Notes: generated from the sequence alone by a model not told the origin. 64,000 nucleotides of DNA from Pseudomonadota bacterium (GCA_023387335.1 JAEWIF010000041.1:62001-126000), one strand, 5' to 3'; positions 43,485-52,266 are shown, counted from the stretch's first letter. Program-made: numbers and translations.

Positions 43485-43997
43485 ATGGCGCACGAACACA
43501 GCGAAGGCGGCGCGAGCCGCGGCATCTCCCTGCATTCCGTCGAGGTCGTCGTCGCCCTGCTGGTGTTCGCGCTCGGCCTCACGGTCCTCATCGGAAGCTG
43601 GAAGCTCGGCTCCAAGTGGACCAGCGACGGCCCGGGGCCGGGCTACTTTCCGTTCTACATCAGCCTGATCATGTGCATCTCGGGCGCGGGCGTGGCCATC
43701 CAGGCCTTGCGCAAGCGCCCCGAGGGCATCTTCGCGGACGGCCAGCAACTCAAGCAGGTGCTGATCGTGCTGCTGCCCGCCGGCCTGTACGTGCTCGCCG
43801 TGCAGCTGGTGGGCCTGTACATCGCCTCGGCCGTCTACATCGCCCTCTTCATGACCCTTCTGGGCAAGTACTCGCCCATCAAGAGCACGCTGGCGGCAGT
43901 GGTGATCATGGTGCTGTTCTTCCTGCTGTTCGAGGTCTGGTTCAAGGTGCCCCTCTACAAGGGCGCATTCAACATGCTCCAGTTCACGGGGTACTGA
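43485..43997 (+). CDS. tctB: Tripartite tricarboxylate transporter small permease TctB (oxalate region)
   Basis: This 170-residue protein has four predicted membrane helices with the TctB signature GPGPGYFPFYISLIM. The N-terminal 18 residues are hydrophilic and His/Ser-rich. It begins one base after the tctC stop, and tctA follows four bases after its own stop, so all three are one operon. It forms the membrane part of the carrier with TctA. Confidence 0.9.
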   Translation: MAHEHSEGGASRGISLHSVEVVVALLVFALGLTVLIGSWKLGSKWTSDGPGPGYFPFYISLIMCISGAGVAIQALRKRPEGIFADGQQLKQVLIVLLPAGLYVLAVQLVGLYIASAVYIALFMTLLGKYSPIKSTLAAVVIMVLFFLLFEVWFKVPLYKGAFNMLQFTGY

Positions 43998-44001
43998 GGA
44001 C

Positions 44002-45534
44002 ATGGAAGAGCTCAGCGCACTGTTCCACGGCTTCGCGGTCGTGCTCTCGCCCCTGAACCTGGGGCTGATGATCGTCGGCATCGTCCTGGGCGTGCTGATC
44101 GGCGTGCTGCCGGGACTCGGTGGCGCCAACGGCGTCGCCATCCTGCTGCCGCTCACGTTCAGCATGTCGCCCACGTCGGCCATCATCATGCTGTCGTGCA
44201 TCTACTGGGGCGCGCTGTTCGGCGGCGCCATCACCTCGATCCTGTTCAACATCCCGGGCGAGCCCTGGTCGGTGGCCACCACCTTCGACGGCTACCCGAT
44301 GGCCCAGAACGGGCAGGCCGGCAAGGCGTTGTCGGCGGCCTTCACCTCTTCGTTCGTCGGCGCCTTCCTCGCGGTGGTGATGATCACCTTCATGGCGCCC
44401 CTGGTCGCGAAATTCGCGCTGAAGTTCGGGCCGCCGGAGTTCTTCGCGGTCTACCTGCTCACGTTCTGCAGCTTCGTCGGCATGGGCAAGGGCTCGGCGT
44501 TCAAGATCCTGGCGTCGATGACGATCGGCTTCGCGCTGGCGGCCGTCGGCATGGACACGGTGACGGGCCAGTTGCGCCTCACGTTCGGCCTGCCCGACCT
44601 GATGCGTGGCTTCGACTTCCTCATCGCGGTCATCGGCCTCTTCGGCATCGGCGAGATCCTGCTGTCGATGGAGGAGGGCCTGAAGTTCTCCGGCAAGTCC
44701 GCCAAGCTCAATCCGCGGGTCGTGCTGGAGACCTGGAAGGAGCTGCCCCGCTACTGGGTGACCTCGCTGCGCAGCGCGCTCGTGGGCATCTGGATGGGCA
44801 TCACGCCCGGCGGCGCCACGCCCGCGTCGTTCATGTCGTACGGCCTGGCCAAGAAGATGTCGCGCGACGGCGCCAAGTTCGGCACCGGGCAGGTCGAGGG
44901 CGTCGTGGCGCCGGAAACCGCGGCGCACGCGGCCGGCACCAGCGCGCTGCTGCCGATGCTGGCGCTGGGCATCCCGGGTTCGCCGACGGCCGCCGTGCTG
45001 CTCGGCGGCCTGCTGATCTGGGGCCTGCAGCCCGGACCGCTGCTGTTCGTGGAGCAGAAGGACTTCGTGTGGGGCCTGATCGCCTCCATGTACCTGGGCA
45101 ACATCGCCGGCCTGCTGATCGTGCTGACGACGGTGCCGCTGTTCGCCGCCATCCTGCGCGTGCCGTTCTCCATCATCGCGCCCGTCATCATCGTGATCTG
45201 CGCGATCGGTGCGTACACCGTGCACAACGCGATGCTCGACGTGTGGTTCATGCTCGGGTTCGGCGTGATCGGCTACGTCTTCAAGAAGCTCGACTACCCG
45301 CTGGCGCCGCTGGTGCTGGCGCTGGTGCTCGGCGACAAGGCCGAGGACTCTTTCCGCCAGGCCATGCTCGTGTCGCAGGGCGACCTGTCGATCATGTGGT
45401 CCAACCCGCTGGTCGGCTCCATCACCGGGCTGGCGCTGGTGCTGCTGCTCTGGCCGCTGGTGTCCAGGGCCTGGGCCAGGATCCGCCGCCCGAAGCGGGG
45501 CGTCGAGTTCTCCCAGGAACAGCCGGTCGACTGA
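44002..45534 (+). CDS. tctA: Tripartite tricarboxylate transporter large permease TctA (oxalate region)
   Basis: This 510-residue large permease shows LIGVLPGLGGANGVAILLPL near the N terminus and NIPGEPWSVATTFDGYPMA. The second half carries GITPGGATPASFMSYGLAKK and LGIPGSPTAAVLLGGLLIWG. These repeated GxxPG loops probably line the substrate path. It has about 11 helices. It completes the transporter whose binding protein is encoded at 42479. Confidence 0.93.
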   Translation: MEELSALFHGFAVVLSPLNLGLMIVGIVLGVLIGVLPGLGGANGVAILLPLTFSMSPTSAIIMLSCIYWGALFGGAITSILFNIPGEPWSVATTFDGYPMAQNGQAGKALSAAFTSSFVGAFLAVVMITFMAPLVAKFALKFGPPEFFAVYLLTFCSFVGMGKGSAFKILASMTIGFALAAVGMDTVTGQLRLTFGLPDLMRGFDFLIAVIGLFGIGEILLSMEEGLKFSGKSAKLNPRVVLETWKELPRYWVTSLRSALVGIWMGITPGGATPASFMSYGLAKKMSRDGAKFGTGQVEGVVAPETAAHAAGTSALLPMLALGIPGSPTAAVLLGGLLIWGLQPGPLLFVEQKDFVWGLIASMYLGNIAGLLIVLTTVPLFAAILRVPFSIIAPVIIVICAIGAYTVHNAMLDVWFMLGFGVIGYVFKKLDYPLAPLVLALVLGDKAEDSFRQAMLVSQGDLSIMWSNPLVGSITGLALVLLLWPLVSRAWARIRRPKRGVEFSQEQPVD

Positions 45535-45552
45535 AGAAAACGAGGAAGAAGC

Positions 45553-46386
45553 ATGCCCGTCATCGCACTCACGCAGGAGATGGGGTCGCTCGCCAAGGAC
45601 GTGGCGATGCGCCTGGGCGAAGTCGCCGGCCTGCAGGTCATGCGGCACGAGGTGGCCGAGAACATCGCCGGCCGCATGCAGGTGGAGACCAGCCTGATCC
45701 ACCGGCTGCGCGAGGGCAAGGCGGGCCTGCGCGAACGCCTGTCCACGGACAAGCAGCAGGTCGCGGTCTTCACCGCCGAGGAAGTCTTCTCGCAGGCCCG
45801 GCGCGGCGACACCGTGCTGCGCGGCTGGGGCGCCACCCTCCTGCTGCGGCCCGTGCGGCACGTGGTGCGCGTGGGCATCACCCGGCCGTTCGCGCAGCGC
45901 GTGGACTGGCTGATGGACAACCTCGGCATGACCGACCGCGATGCCGCCGAGGCCGAGGTGCGCCGCAGCGACGACGCGCATGCCAACCGCATGCGGGCCC
46001 AGTTCGGCGTCACCTGGGGGGATCCGCTGCTCTACGACCTGGTGATCAACACCGACCGGGTGTCGGTCGAAAGCGCGGTGCAGCAGATCCTGGCGCTCGC
46101 GGCTTCGCCCGAGTTCCAGGAAACCGACGCCTCGATCGCCTGCCTGGAAGGCCTGGCGCTCTCGGCCCGCGTGCGCGCCGCGCTGCTGGCGAACGAGGCC
46201 ACGGGCGAAACCAACATCGGCATAGACGCCGAGCACGGCAAGGTCGTGCTCACCGGCCTGGTGCTGAACGACGACGAGCGGAACGAGGTTGCGCGGGTCG
46301 CCAGTACGGTCGCCGGTACCGGCAACGTCGACAACCGCCTGCGCGTGATGGCCATCTCGCGCAGGTTCACGCACTCCAAGACCTAA
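45553..46386 (+). CDS. Cytidylate kinase-like protein with C-terminal BON domain
   Basis: This 277-residue protein has an N-terminal cytidylate-kinase-like domain to about residue 195 (IALTQEMGSLAKDVAMRLGE, DLVINTDRVSVESAVQQIL). The usual P-loop glycines (GxxGxGK) are replaced by QEMGSLAKD, so it may not bind ATP in the standard way. A BON-type domain of about 70 residues follows (NIGIDAEHGKVVLTGLVLND, ending VDNRLRVM). It begins 18 bases after tctA, with GAGGAAGAAGC upstream. Its role is unknown; a regulatory or scaffold function for the carrier or for oxalate metabolism is possible. Confidence 0.8.
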   Translation: MPVIALTQEMGSLAKDVAMRLGEVAGLQVMRHEVAENIAGRMQVETSLIHRLREGKAGLRERLSTDKQQVAVFTAEEVFSQARRGDTVLRGWGATLLLRPVRHVVRVGITRPFAQRVDWLMDNLGMTDRDAAEAEVRRSDDAHANRMRAQFGVTWGDPLLYDLVINTDRVSVESAVQQILALAASPEFQETDASIACLEGLALSARVRAALLANEATGETNIGIDAEHGKVVLTGLVLNDDERNEVARVASTVAGTGNVDNRLRVMAISRRFTHSKT

Positions 46387-47000
46387 ATCTTCCCGCGCTG
46401 CTTGAGTCGGGAAAGCGTTTCCGCGGAAAGATTCAGGTACGACGCCAATTCCTTTTTAGGGATGCGGTCGAACAGGTCCGGGTGCTTGCGCATGAAGCGC
46501 CTGAACCGCCCCGGCGCATCGTGCAGGTGCAGCGTGATCGTGTGCGCCATGATCTCGCTCATGTGGTGCATCACCTCGTACTCGAAGGTCTGCTTCAGGC
46601 CGGGGTGGCGCTCGATGAAGGCCACCCATTCGCGCAACGGAAGCTTCGCCACCCGCGACTTCGTCACGCAGACGATGCTGTACGGCGCCGGCGTGCCCAG
46701 CCGCCAGGCGGCGTAGCTGGTCTCCATCTCGCCCTCGTGGGCGAAGCGAAGGATCATCTCCTTGGCTTCCTGGTTGCTCACCACGCGCTTGAGGATGCCG
46801 TCGAGGATGAAGTACTGCTCCATCTCGTGAACGCCCTGCCGCAGCAGGCCTTCGCCCTTCTGGCAATCGACCACGACCAGCAGTGGTTCCAGCTCTGCCA
46901 TTTGCGACGCCGTCATGCCCTTCAGGACGACGTTGTGCGCGAGCTGCACGCGAATGACGTTCTTTTCGGGATGGTTATCTATCGACGCCACGAGAAGCAA
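46383..47000 (-). CDS. Crp/Fnr family transcriptional regulator of the oxalate region
   Basis: From the TTG at 47000 this is a 205-residue protein; the next in-frame ATG (46916) would give 177. Natural-looking sequence upstream of that ATG favours the longer form. A cyclic-nucleotide-binding-like domain covers about residues 35-140 and a helix-turn-helix lies at the C terminus (PKKELASYLNLSAETLSRLK). The recognition helix E-T-L-S-R has the E-x-x-S-R pattern of FNR, known to read TTGA half-sites. Only two cysteines are present, so it lacks an FNR iron-sulfur cluster. It is divergent from oxc, and the TTGAC-N4-GTCAA palindrome lies between them. It overlaps the kinase-like gene end by four bases. 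Confidence 0.88.
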   Translation of the reverse strand: MLLVASIDNHPEKNVIRVQLAHNVVLKGMTASQMAELEPLLVVVDCQKGEGLLRQGVHEMEQYFILDGILKRVVSNQEAKEMILRFAHEGEMETSYAAWRLGTPAPYSIVCVTKSRVAKLPLREWVAFIERHPGLKQTFEYEVMHHMSEIMAHTITLHLHDAPGRFRRFMRKHPDLFDRIPKKELASYLNLSAETLSRLKQRGKI

Positions 47001-47011
47001 TTTTTCAAAAA

Positions 47012-47025
47012 TTGACTGCGGTCAA
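47012..47025. promoter_or_regulatory. Palindromic Crp/Fnr-type operator before oxc
   Basis: TTGAC-TGCG-GTCAA is a perfect inverted repeat 64 bases before the oxc ATG and 11 bases before the start of the divergent Crp/Fnr gene. Its half-sites are identical to those at 42378-42391. The place allows the regulator to control both oxc and itself. Confidence 0.65.
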
Positions 47026-47088
47026 GAACCCTGGAAGGGGCGATTCCTATGATAGCCCGCACACCTTGCAGCAGCCCTCACGACGACC

Positions 47089-48819
47089 ATGAACACTGAA
47101 ACGCAAGCCACGGAAACGACGGATGGATTCCATCTGGTCATCGATGCACTGAAGTTGAACGGCATCGACACGATCTATGCCTTGCCCGGCATCCCGATCA
47201 CCGACTTCCTGCGGATGGCGCAGGCCGAGGGCATGAAGGTGATCTCGTTCCGGCACGAGCAGCATGCGGGCAATGCGGCCGCGGCGCACGGCTTCCTCAC
47301 GGGCAAGCCGGGCATCTGCTTCACCGTGTCGGCGCCGGGTTTCCTCAATGGCCTCACCGCGCTCGCCAACGCCACGACCAACTGCTTCCCCATGATCCTG
47401 GTCTCCGGCTCCAGCGAGCGCGAGATCGTCGACCTGCAGCAGGGCGACTACGAGGAGATGGACCAGCTCGCGATCGCCAAGCCGCTGTGCAAGGCCGCCT
47501 ATCGCGTGCTGCACGCCGAGGACATCGGCGTGGGCGTCGCGCGTTCGATCCGCTCGGCGCTCTCGGGCCGCCCGGGTGGCGTGTACCTCGACCTGCCGGC
47601 CAAGCTGTTCGCGCAAAGCATCCCGAAGGACGTGGCCGCCAAGTCGCTGATCGAAGTGGTGGATCCGGCGCCCAGGCAGATCCCCGCGCCCGATGCCGTC
47701 ACCCGCGCACTCGATGTCCTGAAGTCCGCGAAGAAGCCGCTGGTGATCCTGGGCAAGGGCGCGGCCTACGCGCGCGCCGATGCCGAGATCCGCAAGTTCA
47801 TCGAAACCACCGGCGTGCCCTACCTGCCGATGTCGATGGCCAAGGGCCTGCTGCCCGACACGCATCCGCAATGCGCCTCCGCGGCCCGCTCGTACGTGCT
47901 GGCCGAGGCCGACGTCGTGATGCTGGTCGGCGCGCGCCTGAACTGGCTGCTGTCGCACGGCAAGGGCAAGACCTGGGGCGCGGGGTCCTCGAAGGAGCCC
48001 ACCAAGGCAAGACTGATCCAGGTCGACATCTCGCCGATCGAGCCCGACAGCAACATCGCCACCGCCGCGCCGGTCATCGGCGACATCGGCTCGTGCATCG
48101 CCGAGTTCAACCGCGCCATCGGCTCCGGCTGGAGCAAGCCGGGTTCCGACTGGACGGGCGCGATCGCCGAACGCAAGGACAAGAACCTCACCAAGATGAC
48201 CGAGAACCTCGCCAGGGAAACGTCGCCGATGACGTTCCAGACGGCGCTCTCCGTCATCAAGGACAAGATCAAGGAGCGCCCCGACGCCATCCTGGTCAAC
48301 GAAGGCGCCAACACGCTGGACTTCTGCCGCTCCATCGTCGACATGTACGAGCCGCGCAAGCGCATCGACGTGGGCACGTGGGGGATCATGGGCATCGGCA
48401 TGGGCTACTCGGTGGCCGCCGCGGTCGCCACCGGCAAGCCCGTCATCGCGGTCTGCGGCGACAGCGCGTTCGGCTTCTCCGGCATGGAGGTCGAGACGGT
48501 CTGCCGCTACGACCTGCCGGTCTGCGTGGTCGTGTTCAACAACAACGGCATCTACCGCGGCACCGACGTCAACCCGCGCGGCACCGAAGTCGCGCCCACC
48601 GTCTTCGTCAAGGACGCGAAATACGAACTGATGATGCAGGCCTTCGGCGGCAAGGGCGTGCGCGCGGCCACGCGCGCCGAACTGAAGGCCGCCATCGACG
48701 AGGCCGTGTCCAGCGGCCGGCCGACGCTGATCAACGCGATCATCGACGAGACGGCCGGCACCGAGAGCGGCCGCATCACCAGCCTCAACCCCGCGGCGGC
48801 GAAGAAGAAAACCGCCTGA
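47089..48819 (+). CDS. oxc: Oxalyl-CoA decarboxylase
   Basis: This 576-residue thiamine-diphosphate enzyme converts oxalyl-CoA to formyl-CoA and CO2 in the cytoplasm. The activating glutamate is in SFRHEQHAGNAAAAHGF. The ThDP/Mg motif is CGDSAFGFSGMEVE with VVFNNNGIYRG. The length and the sequences YALPGIPITDFLRMAQAEG and SGSSEREIVDLQQGDYEEMD match Oxc rather than acetolactate synthase. It heads oxc-frc-synthetase-formate dehydrogenase. No strong Shine-Dalgarno is seen; the ATG follows CACGACGACC. Control by the Crp/Fnr protein through the palindrome upstream is likely. Confidence 0.95.
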   Translation: MNTETQATETTDGFHLVIDALKLNGIDTIYALPGIPITDFLRMAQAEGMKVISFRHEQHAGNAAAAHGFLTGKPGICFTVSAPGFLNGLTALANATTNCFPMILVSGSSEREIVDLQQGDYEEMDQLAIAKPLCKAAYRVLHAEDIGVGVARSIRSALSGRPGGVYLDLPAKLFAQSIPKDVAAKSLIEVVDPAPRQIPAPDAVTRALDVLKSAKKPLVILGKGAAYARADAEIRKFIETTGVPYLPMSMAKGLLPDTHPQCASAARSYVLAEADVVMLVGARLNWLLSHGKGKTWGAGSSKEPTKARLIQVDISPIEPDSNIATAAPVIGDIGSCIAEFNRAIGSGWSKPGSDWTGAIAERKDKNLTKMTENLARETSPMTFQTALSVIKDKIKERPDAILVNEGANTLDFCRSIVDMYEPRKRIDVGTWGIMGIGMGYSVAAAVATGKPVIAVCGDSAFGFSGMEVETVCRYDLPVCVVVFNNNGIYRGTDVNPRGTEVAPTVFVKDAKYELMMQAFGGKGVRAATRAELKAAIDEAVSSGRPTLINAIIDETAGTESGRITSLNPAAAKKKTA

Positions 48820-48863
48820 CGCGCACTGGCACCGATTCGCAACTTCCACAGGAACCGAAAGAC

Positions 48864-50111
48864 ATGGGTAAAGCTCTCGACGGCGTGAAGATCCTCGACT
48901 TCACGCACGTGCAATCCGGACCCACCTGCACGCAGCTGCTGGCCTGGTTCGGCGCCGACGTGATCAAGGTGGAGAAGGCGGGCGAGGGCGACGCCACGCG
49001 CGGCCAGCTGCGCGACATCGACGGCGTGGACAGCCTCTACTTCACGATGCTGAACCACAACAAGCGCTCGATCACGGTCAACACCAAGGACCCCAAGGGC
49101 AAGGAAGTGCTCGAGCGCCTGGTGAAGGAATGCGACGTGCTGGTCGAGAACTTCGCGCCCGGCGCGCTCGACCGCATGGGCTTCGGCTGGGAGCGCATCC
49201 AGCAGCTCAACCCGCGCATGATCATGGCGTCGGTGAAGGGCTTCGGCCCCGGCCCGTACGAGGATTGCAAGGTCTACGAGAACGTCGCGCAGTGCGCGGG
49301 CGGCGCGGCGTCCACCACCGGCTTCGACGACGGCCCGCCGCTCGTCACCGGCGCGCAGATCGGCGACTCGGGCACCGGCCTGCACCTGGCGCTGGGCATC
49401 GTCACCGCGCTCTACCAGCGCAACTCCACCGGCAAGGGCCAGCGCGTGCTGGCCGCCATGCAGGACGCCGTGCTGAACCTGTGCCGCGTGAAGCTGCGCG
49501 ACCAGCAGCGCCTGGACCGCAAGCACGTGCTGGAGGAGTACCCGCAGTACCCCGAGAAGGAGTTCCTGGAGGCGGTGCCGCGCGCCGGCAATTCCTCGGG
49601 CGGGGGTCAGCCGGGCTGGATCCTGAAGTGCAAAGGCTGGCAGCACGACCCCAATGCCTACATCTACTTCATCACGCAGGCCCCGGTGTGGGAGGCGATC
49701 TGCAAGGTGATCGGCGAGGAGCACTGGATCACCGACCCGAGCTACGCGACGCCCAAGGCGCGGCTGCCGCACCTGAAGACCATCTTCGCCCGCATCGAGG
49801 AGTGGACCAAGACCAAGACCAAGTTCGAGGCGATGGACATCCTGAACAAGTACGACATCCCCTGCGGCCCGATCCTGTCGATGAAGGAAATCGCCGAGGA
49901 GCCGTCGCTGCGCGCCACCGGCACCGTGGTCGAGGTCGACCATCCCAAGCGCGGCAAGTACCTCACCGTCGGCAACCCGATCAAGCTGTCGGACAGCCCC
50001 ACCGAGGTCGAGCGGTCGCCCCTGCTGGGCGAGCACACCGAGGAAGTCCTGAAGCAGCTCGGCTACACCGAATCGCAGATCGCCGAGATGCGCGAGTCCA
50101 AGATCATCTAA
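48864..50111 (+). CDS. frc: Formyl-CoA:oxalate CoA-transferase
   Basis: This 415-residue class III CoA-transferase moves CoA from formyl-CoA to oxalate, making oxalyl-CoA and formate. The N terminus ALDGVKILDFTHVQSGPTCT is typical of Frc, and the catalytic aspartate is in GAQIGDSGTGLHLALGI near residue 169. NHNKRSITVNTKDPKGKEVL follows the Frc pattern. It starts 44 bases after oxc. With Oxc it forms the catalytic cycle of oxalate breakdown. Confidence 0.95.
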   Translation: MGKALDGVKILDFTHVQSGPTCTQLLAWFGADVIKVEKAGEGDATRGQLRDIDGVDSLYFTMLNHNKRSITVNTKDPKGKEVLERLVKECDVLVENFAPGALDRMGFGWERIQQLNPRMIMASVKGFGPGPYEDCKVYENVAQCAGGAASTTGFDDGPPLVTGAQIGDSGTGLHLALGIVTALYQRNSTGKGQRVLAAMQDAVLNLCRVKLRDQQRLDRKHVLEEYPQYPEKEFLEAVPRAGNSSGGGQPGWILKCKGWQHDPNAYIYFITQAPVWEAICKVIGEEHWITDPSYATPKARLPHLKTIFARIEEWTKTKTKFEAMDILNKYDIPCGPILSMKEIAEEPSLRATGTVVEVDHPKRGKYLTVGNPIKLSDSPTEVERSPLLGEHTEEVLKQLGYTESQIAEMRESKII

Positions 50112-50121
50112 GGAGCGAACC

Positions 50122-52260
50122 ATGAGCTACGACAAGGCCAAAGTCCGCCAGATCCTCGACGAGGTCAAGAAGGCCGGGCGTGATTCGCTCACCGCGCCGG
50201 AAGGCAAGATCGTCTGCGACGCCTACGGCATCAGCGTGCCCAAGGAAGGCGTGGTCTCCAGCGCCGCCGAGGCTTCCAAGCTTGCCGGCTCGATGGGCTT
50301 CCCGGTCGTGATGAAGATCGTCTCGCCCGACATCCTGCACAAGACCGAAGCCGGCGGCGTGGTCGTGGGCGTGAAGAGCGCGGACGAAGCCGCCTCGGCC
50401 TACGAGCAGATCATCGCCAACGCGAAGAAGTACAAGGCCGACGCCAAGATCGTGGGTGTGCAGGTCCAGCAGATGATCAAGGGCGGCCAGGAGGTCATCG
50501 TCGGCGCGATGACCGACCCGAGCTTCGGCAAGCTGGTCGCCTTCGGCCTCGGCGGCGTGCTGGTCGAGGTGCTGAAGGACGTCACGTTCCGGCTCGCTCC
50601 GGCGACGAAGGAAGACGCCGCTTCGATGCTCGATTCCATCCAGGCCGCGGAGATGCTCAAGGGCGTTCGCGGCGGCGATGCGGTCAATCGCGAGGCGGTC
50701 ACGGACATCATCGTGCGCGTCAGCCAGCTGGTGAGTGACTTCCCCGAGATCGCGGAGATGGACCTGAACCCGGTCTTCGCCAGCAAGACCGGCGCGATCG
50801 CGGCCGACGTGCGCATCGTCGTCAACTTCGAGCAGAAGCCCGCGCGCTACCGCCCCGACGAGAAGGACGTGGTCACGTCGATGAACCGGATCATGCGGCC
50901 CAAGGCCGTGGCCGTGATCGGCGCTTCCAACGAGGCCGGCAAGATCGGCAACTCGGTGATGAAGAACCTGATCAACGGCGGCTACCAGGGCAAGATCTAC
51001 CCGATCCACCCGAAGGAAGCCGAGATCATGGGGATCCAGGCCTTCAAGAGCGTCAAGGACGTGCCGGCCGAGATCGACACGGCGGTCTTCGCCATCCCCA
51101 GCAAGCTGGTCGCCGGCGCGCTGAAGGAGTGCGGCGAGAAGAAGATCGCCGGCGCCATCCTGATCCCCTCGGGCTTCGGCGAGACCGGCAACATCGAAGG
51201 CCAGGAAGAGCTGCAGCGCATCGGGCGCGAGTACAACATCCGCCTGATGGGGCCGAACATCTACGGCTTCTACTACACGCCGTCCAACCTGTGCGCCACG
51301 TTCTGCACGGCGTACGACTACAAGGGCTCCACCGCCCTGTCGTCGCAGTCCGGCGGCATCGGCATGGCGATCATCGGCTACTCGCGTTCGGCCAAGATGG
51401 GCGTCTCGGCCATCGTCGGCCTGGGCAACAAGTCGGACATCGACGAGGACGACCTGCTCCTCTTCTTCGAGCAGGACGACAACACCAAGGTGATCGCGCA
51501 GCACGCCGAGGACCTGAAGGACGGCCGCGCGTTCGCCGAAGTCGCCAAGCGCGTTTCGAAGAAGAAGCCGGTGATCATGCTCAAGGCGGGTCGCACCGCG
51601 ATGGGTGCGGCGGCGGCCAGCTCGCACACGGGGGCCGTGGCCGGCACCGACAAGATCTACGACGACGTGCTGCGCCAGAGCGGCGTGGTGCGCGCCAAGA
51701 GCCTGCGCCAGCTGCTCGACTTCGCGCGCGGCGTGCCGATCCTGCCGACGCCCAAGGGCGAGAACGTGGTCATCATCACGGGCGCCGGCGGCTCGGGCGT
51801 GCTGCTGTCCGACGCCTGCGTCGACAACGGCCTGAAGCTGCTCAAGCCGATGCCCGACGACCTGGACGCGGCCTTCCGCAAGTTCATCCCGCCGTTCGGC
51901 GCGGCCGGCAACCCGGTGGACATCACCGGCGGCGAGCCGCCCATCACCTACATGAACACCGTGCGCCTGGGCCTGGAGGACGACCGCATCCATGCGCTCA
52001 TCCTGGGCTACTGGCACACCATCGTCACGCCGCCGATGGTGTTCGCGAAGAACATGGTGCAGGTGGTCAACGAGATGAAGGAGAAGGGCAAGATCAAGCC
52101 GGTGGTCGCATCGCTGGCCGGTGACGTCGAGGTCGAGGAAGCCGCGCAGTACCTGTACGAGAACGGCATCCCCGCCTACGCCTACTCCACGGAAATCCCC
52201 GTGGAGATCCTCGGCGCCAAGTACCAGTGGGCGCGCGCCGCCGGCCTGCTGCCCAAGTAG
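50122..52260 (+). CDS. NDP-forming acyl-CoA synthetase (ATP-grasp domain first)
   Basis: This 712-residue protein belongs to the ADP/GDP-forming acetyl-CoA synthetase family. The ATP-grasp beta-type domain comes first (residues about 1-235; GFPVVMKIVSPDILHKTEAG). Then comes the CoA-binding domain (KAVAVIGASNEAGKIGNSVM) and the SucD-like domain with the phospho-histidine in ASSHTGAVAGTDKIY. Most fused relatives place the alpha-type part first. It begins 10 bases after frc and ends six bases before the formate dehydrogenase. It could make oxalyl-CoA from oxalate, or recover ATP by splitting formyl-CoA; the acid cannot be read from sequence. Confidence 0.88.
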   Translation: MSYDKAKVRQILDEVKKAGRDSLTAPEGKIVCDAYGISVPKEGVVSSAAEASKLAGSMGFPVVMKIVSPDILHKTEAGGVVVGVKSADEAASAYEQIIANAKKYKADAKIVGVQVQQMIKGGQEVIVGAMTDPSFGKLVAFGLGGVLVEVLKDVTFRLAPATKEDAASMLDSIQAAEMLKGVRGGDAVNREAVTDIIVRVSQLVSDFPEIAEMDLNPVFASKTGAIAADVRIVVNFEQKPARYRPDEKDVVTSMNRIMRPKAVAVIGASNEAGKIGNSVMKNLINGGYQGKIYPIHPKEAEIMGIQAFKSVKDVPAEIDTAVFAIPSKLVAGALKECGEKKIAGAILIPSGFGETGNIEGQEELQRIGREYNIRLMGPNIYGFYYTPSNLCATFCTAYDYKGSTALSSQSGGIGMAIIGYSRSAKMGVSAIVGLGNKSDIDEDDLLLFFEQDDNTKVIAQHAEDLKDGRAFAEVAKRVSKKKPVIMLKAGRTAMGAAAASSHTGAVAGTDKIYDDVLRQSGVVRAKSLRQLLDFARGVPILPTPKGENVVIITGAGGSGVLLSDACVDNGLKLLKPMPDDLDAAFRKFIPPFGAAGNPVDITGGEPPITYMNTVRLGLEDDRIHALILGYWHTIVTPPMVFAKNMVQVVNEMKEKGKIKPVVASLAGDVEVEEAAQYLYENGIPAYAYSTEIPVEILGAKYQWARAAGLLPK

Positions 52261-52266
52261 GACCCT

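Noticed and set aside
43984..46374. Long minus-strand frame opposite tctA and the kinase-like gene
   Set aside because: Shadow of the plus-strand genes; product is low-complexity and no family motif is present.
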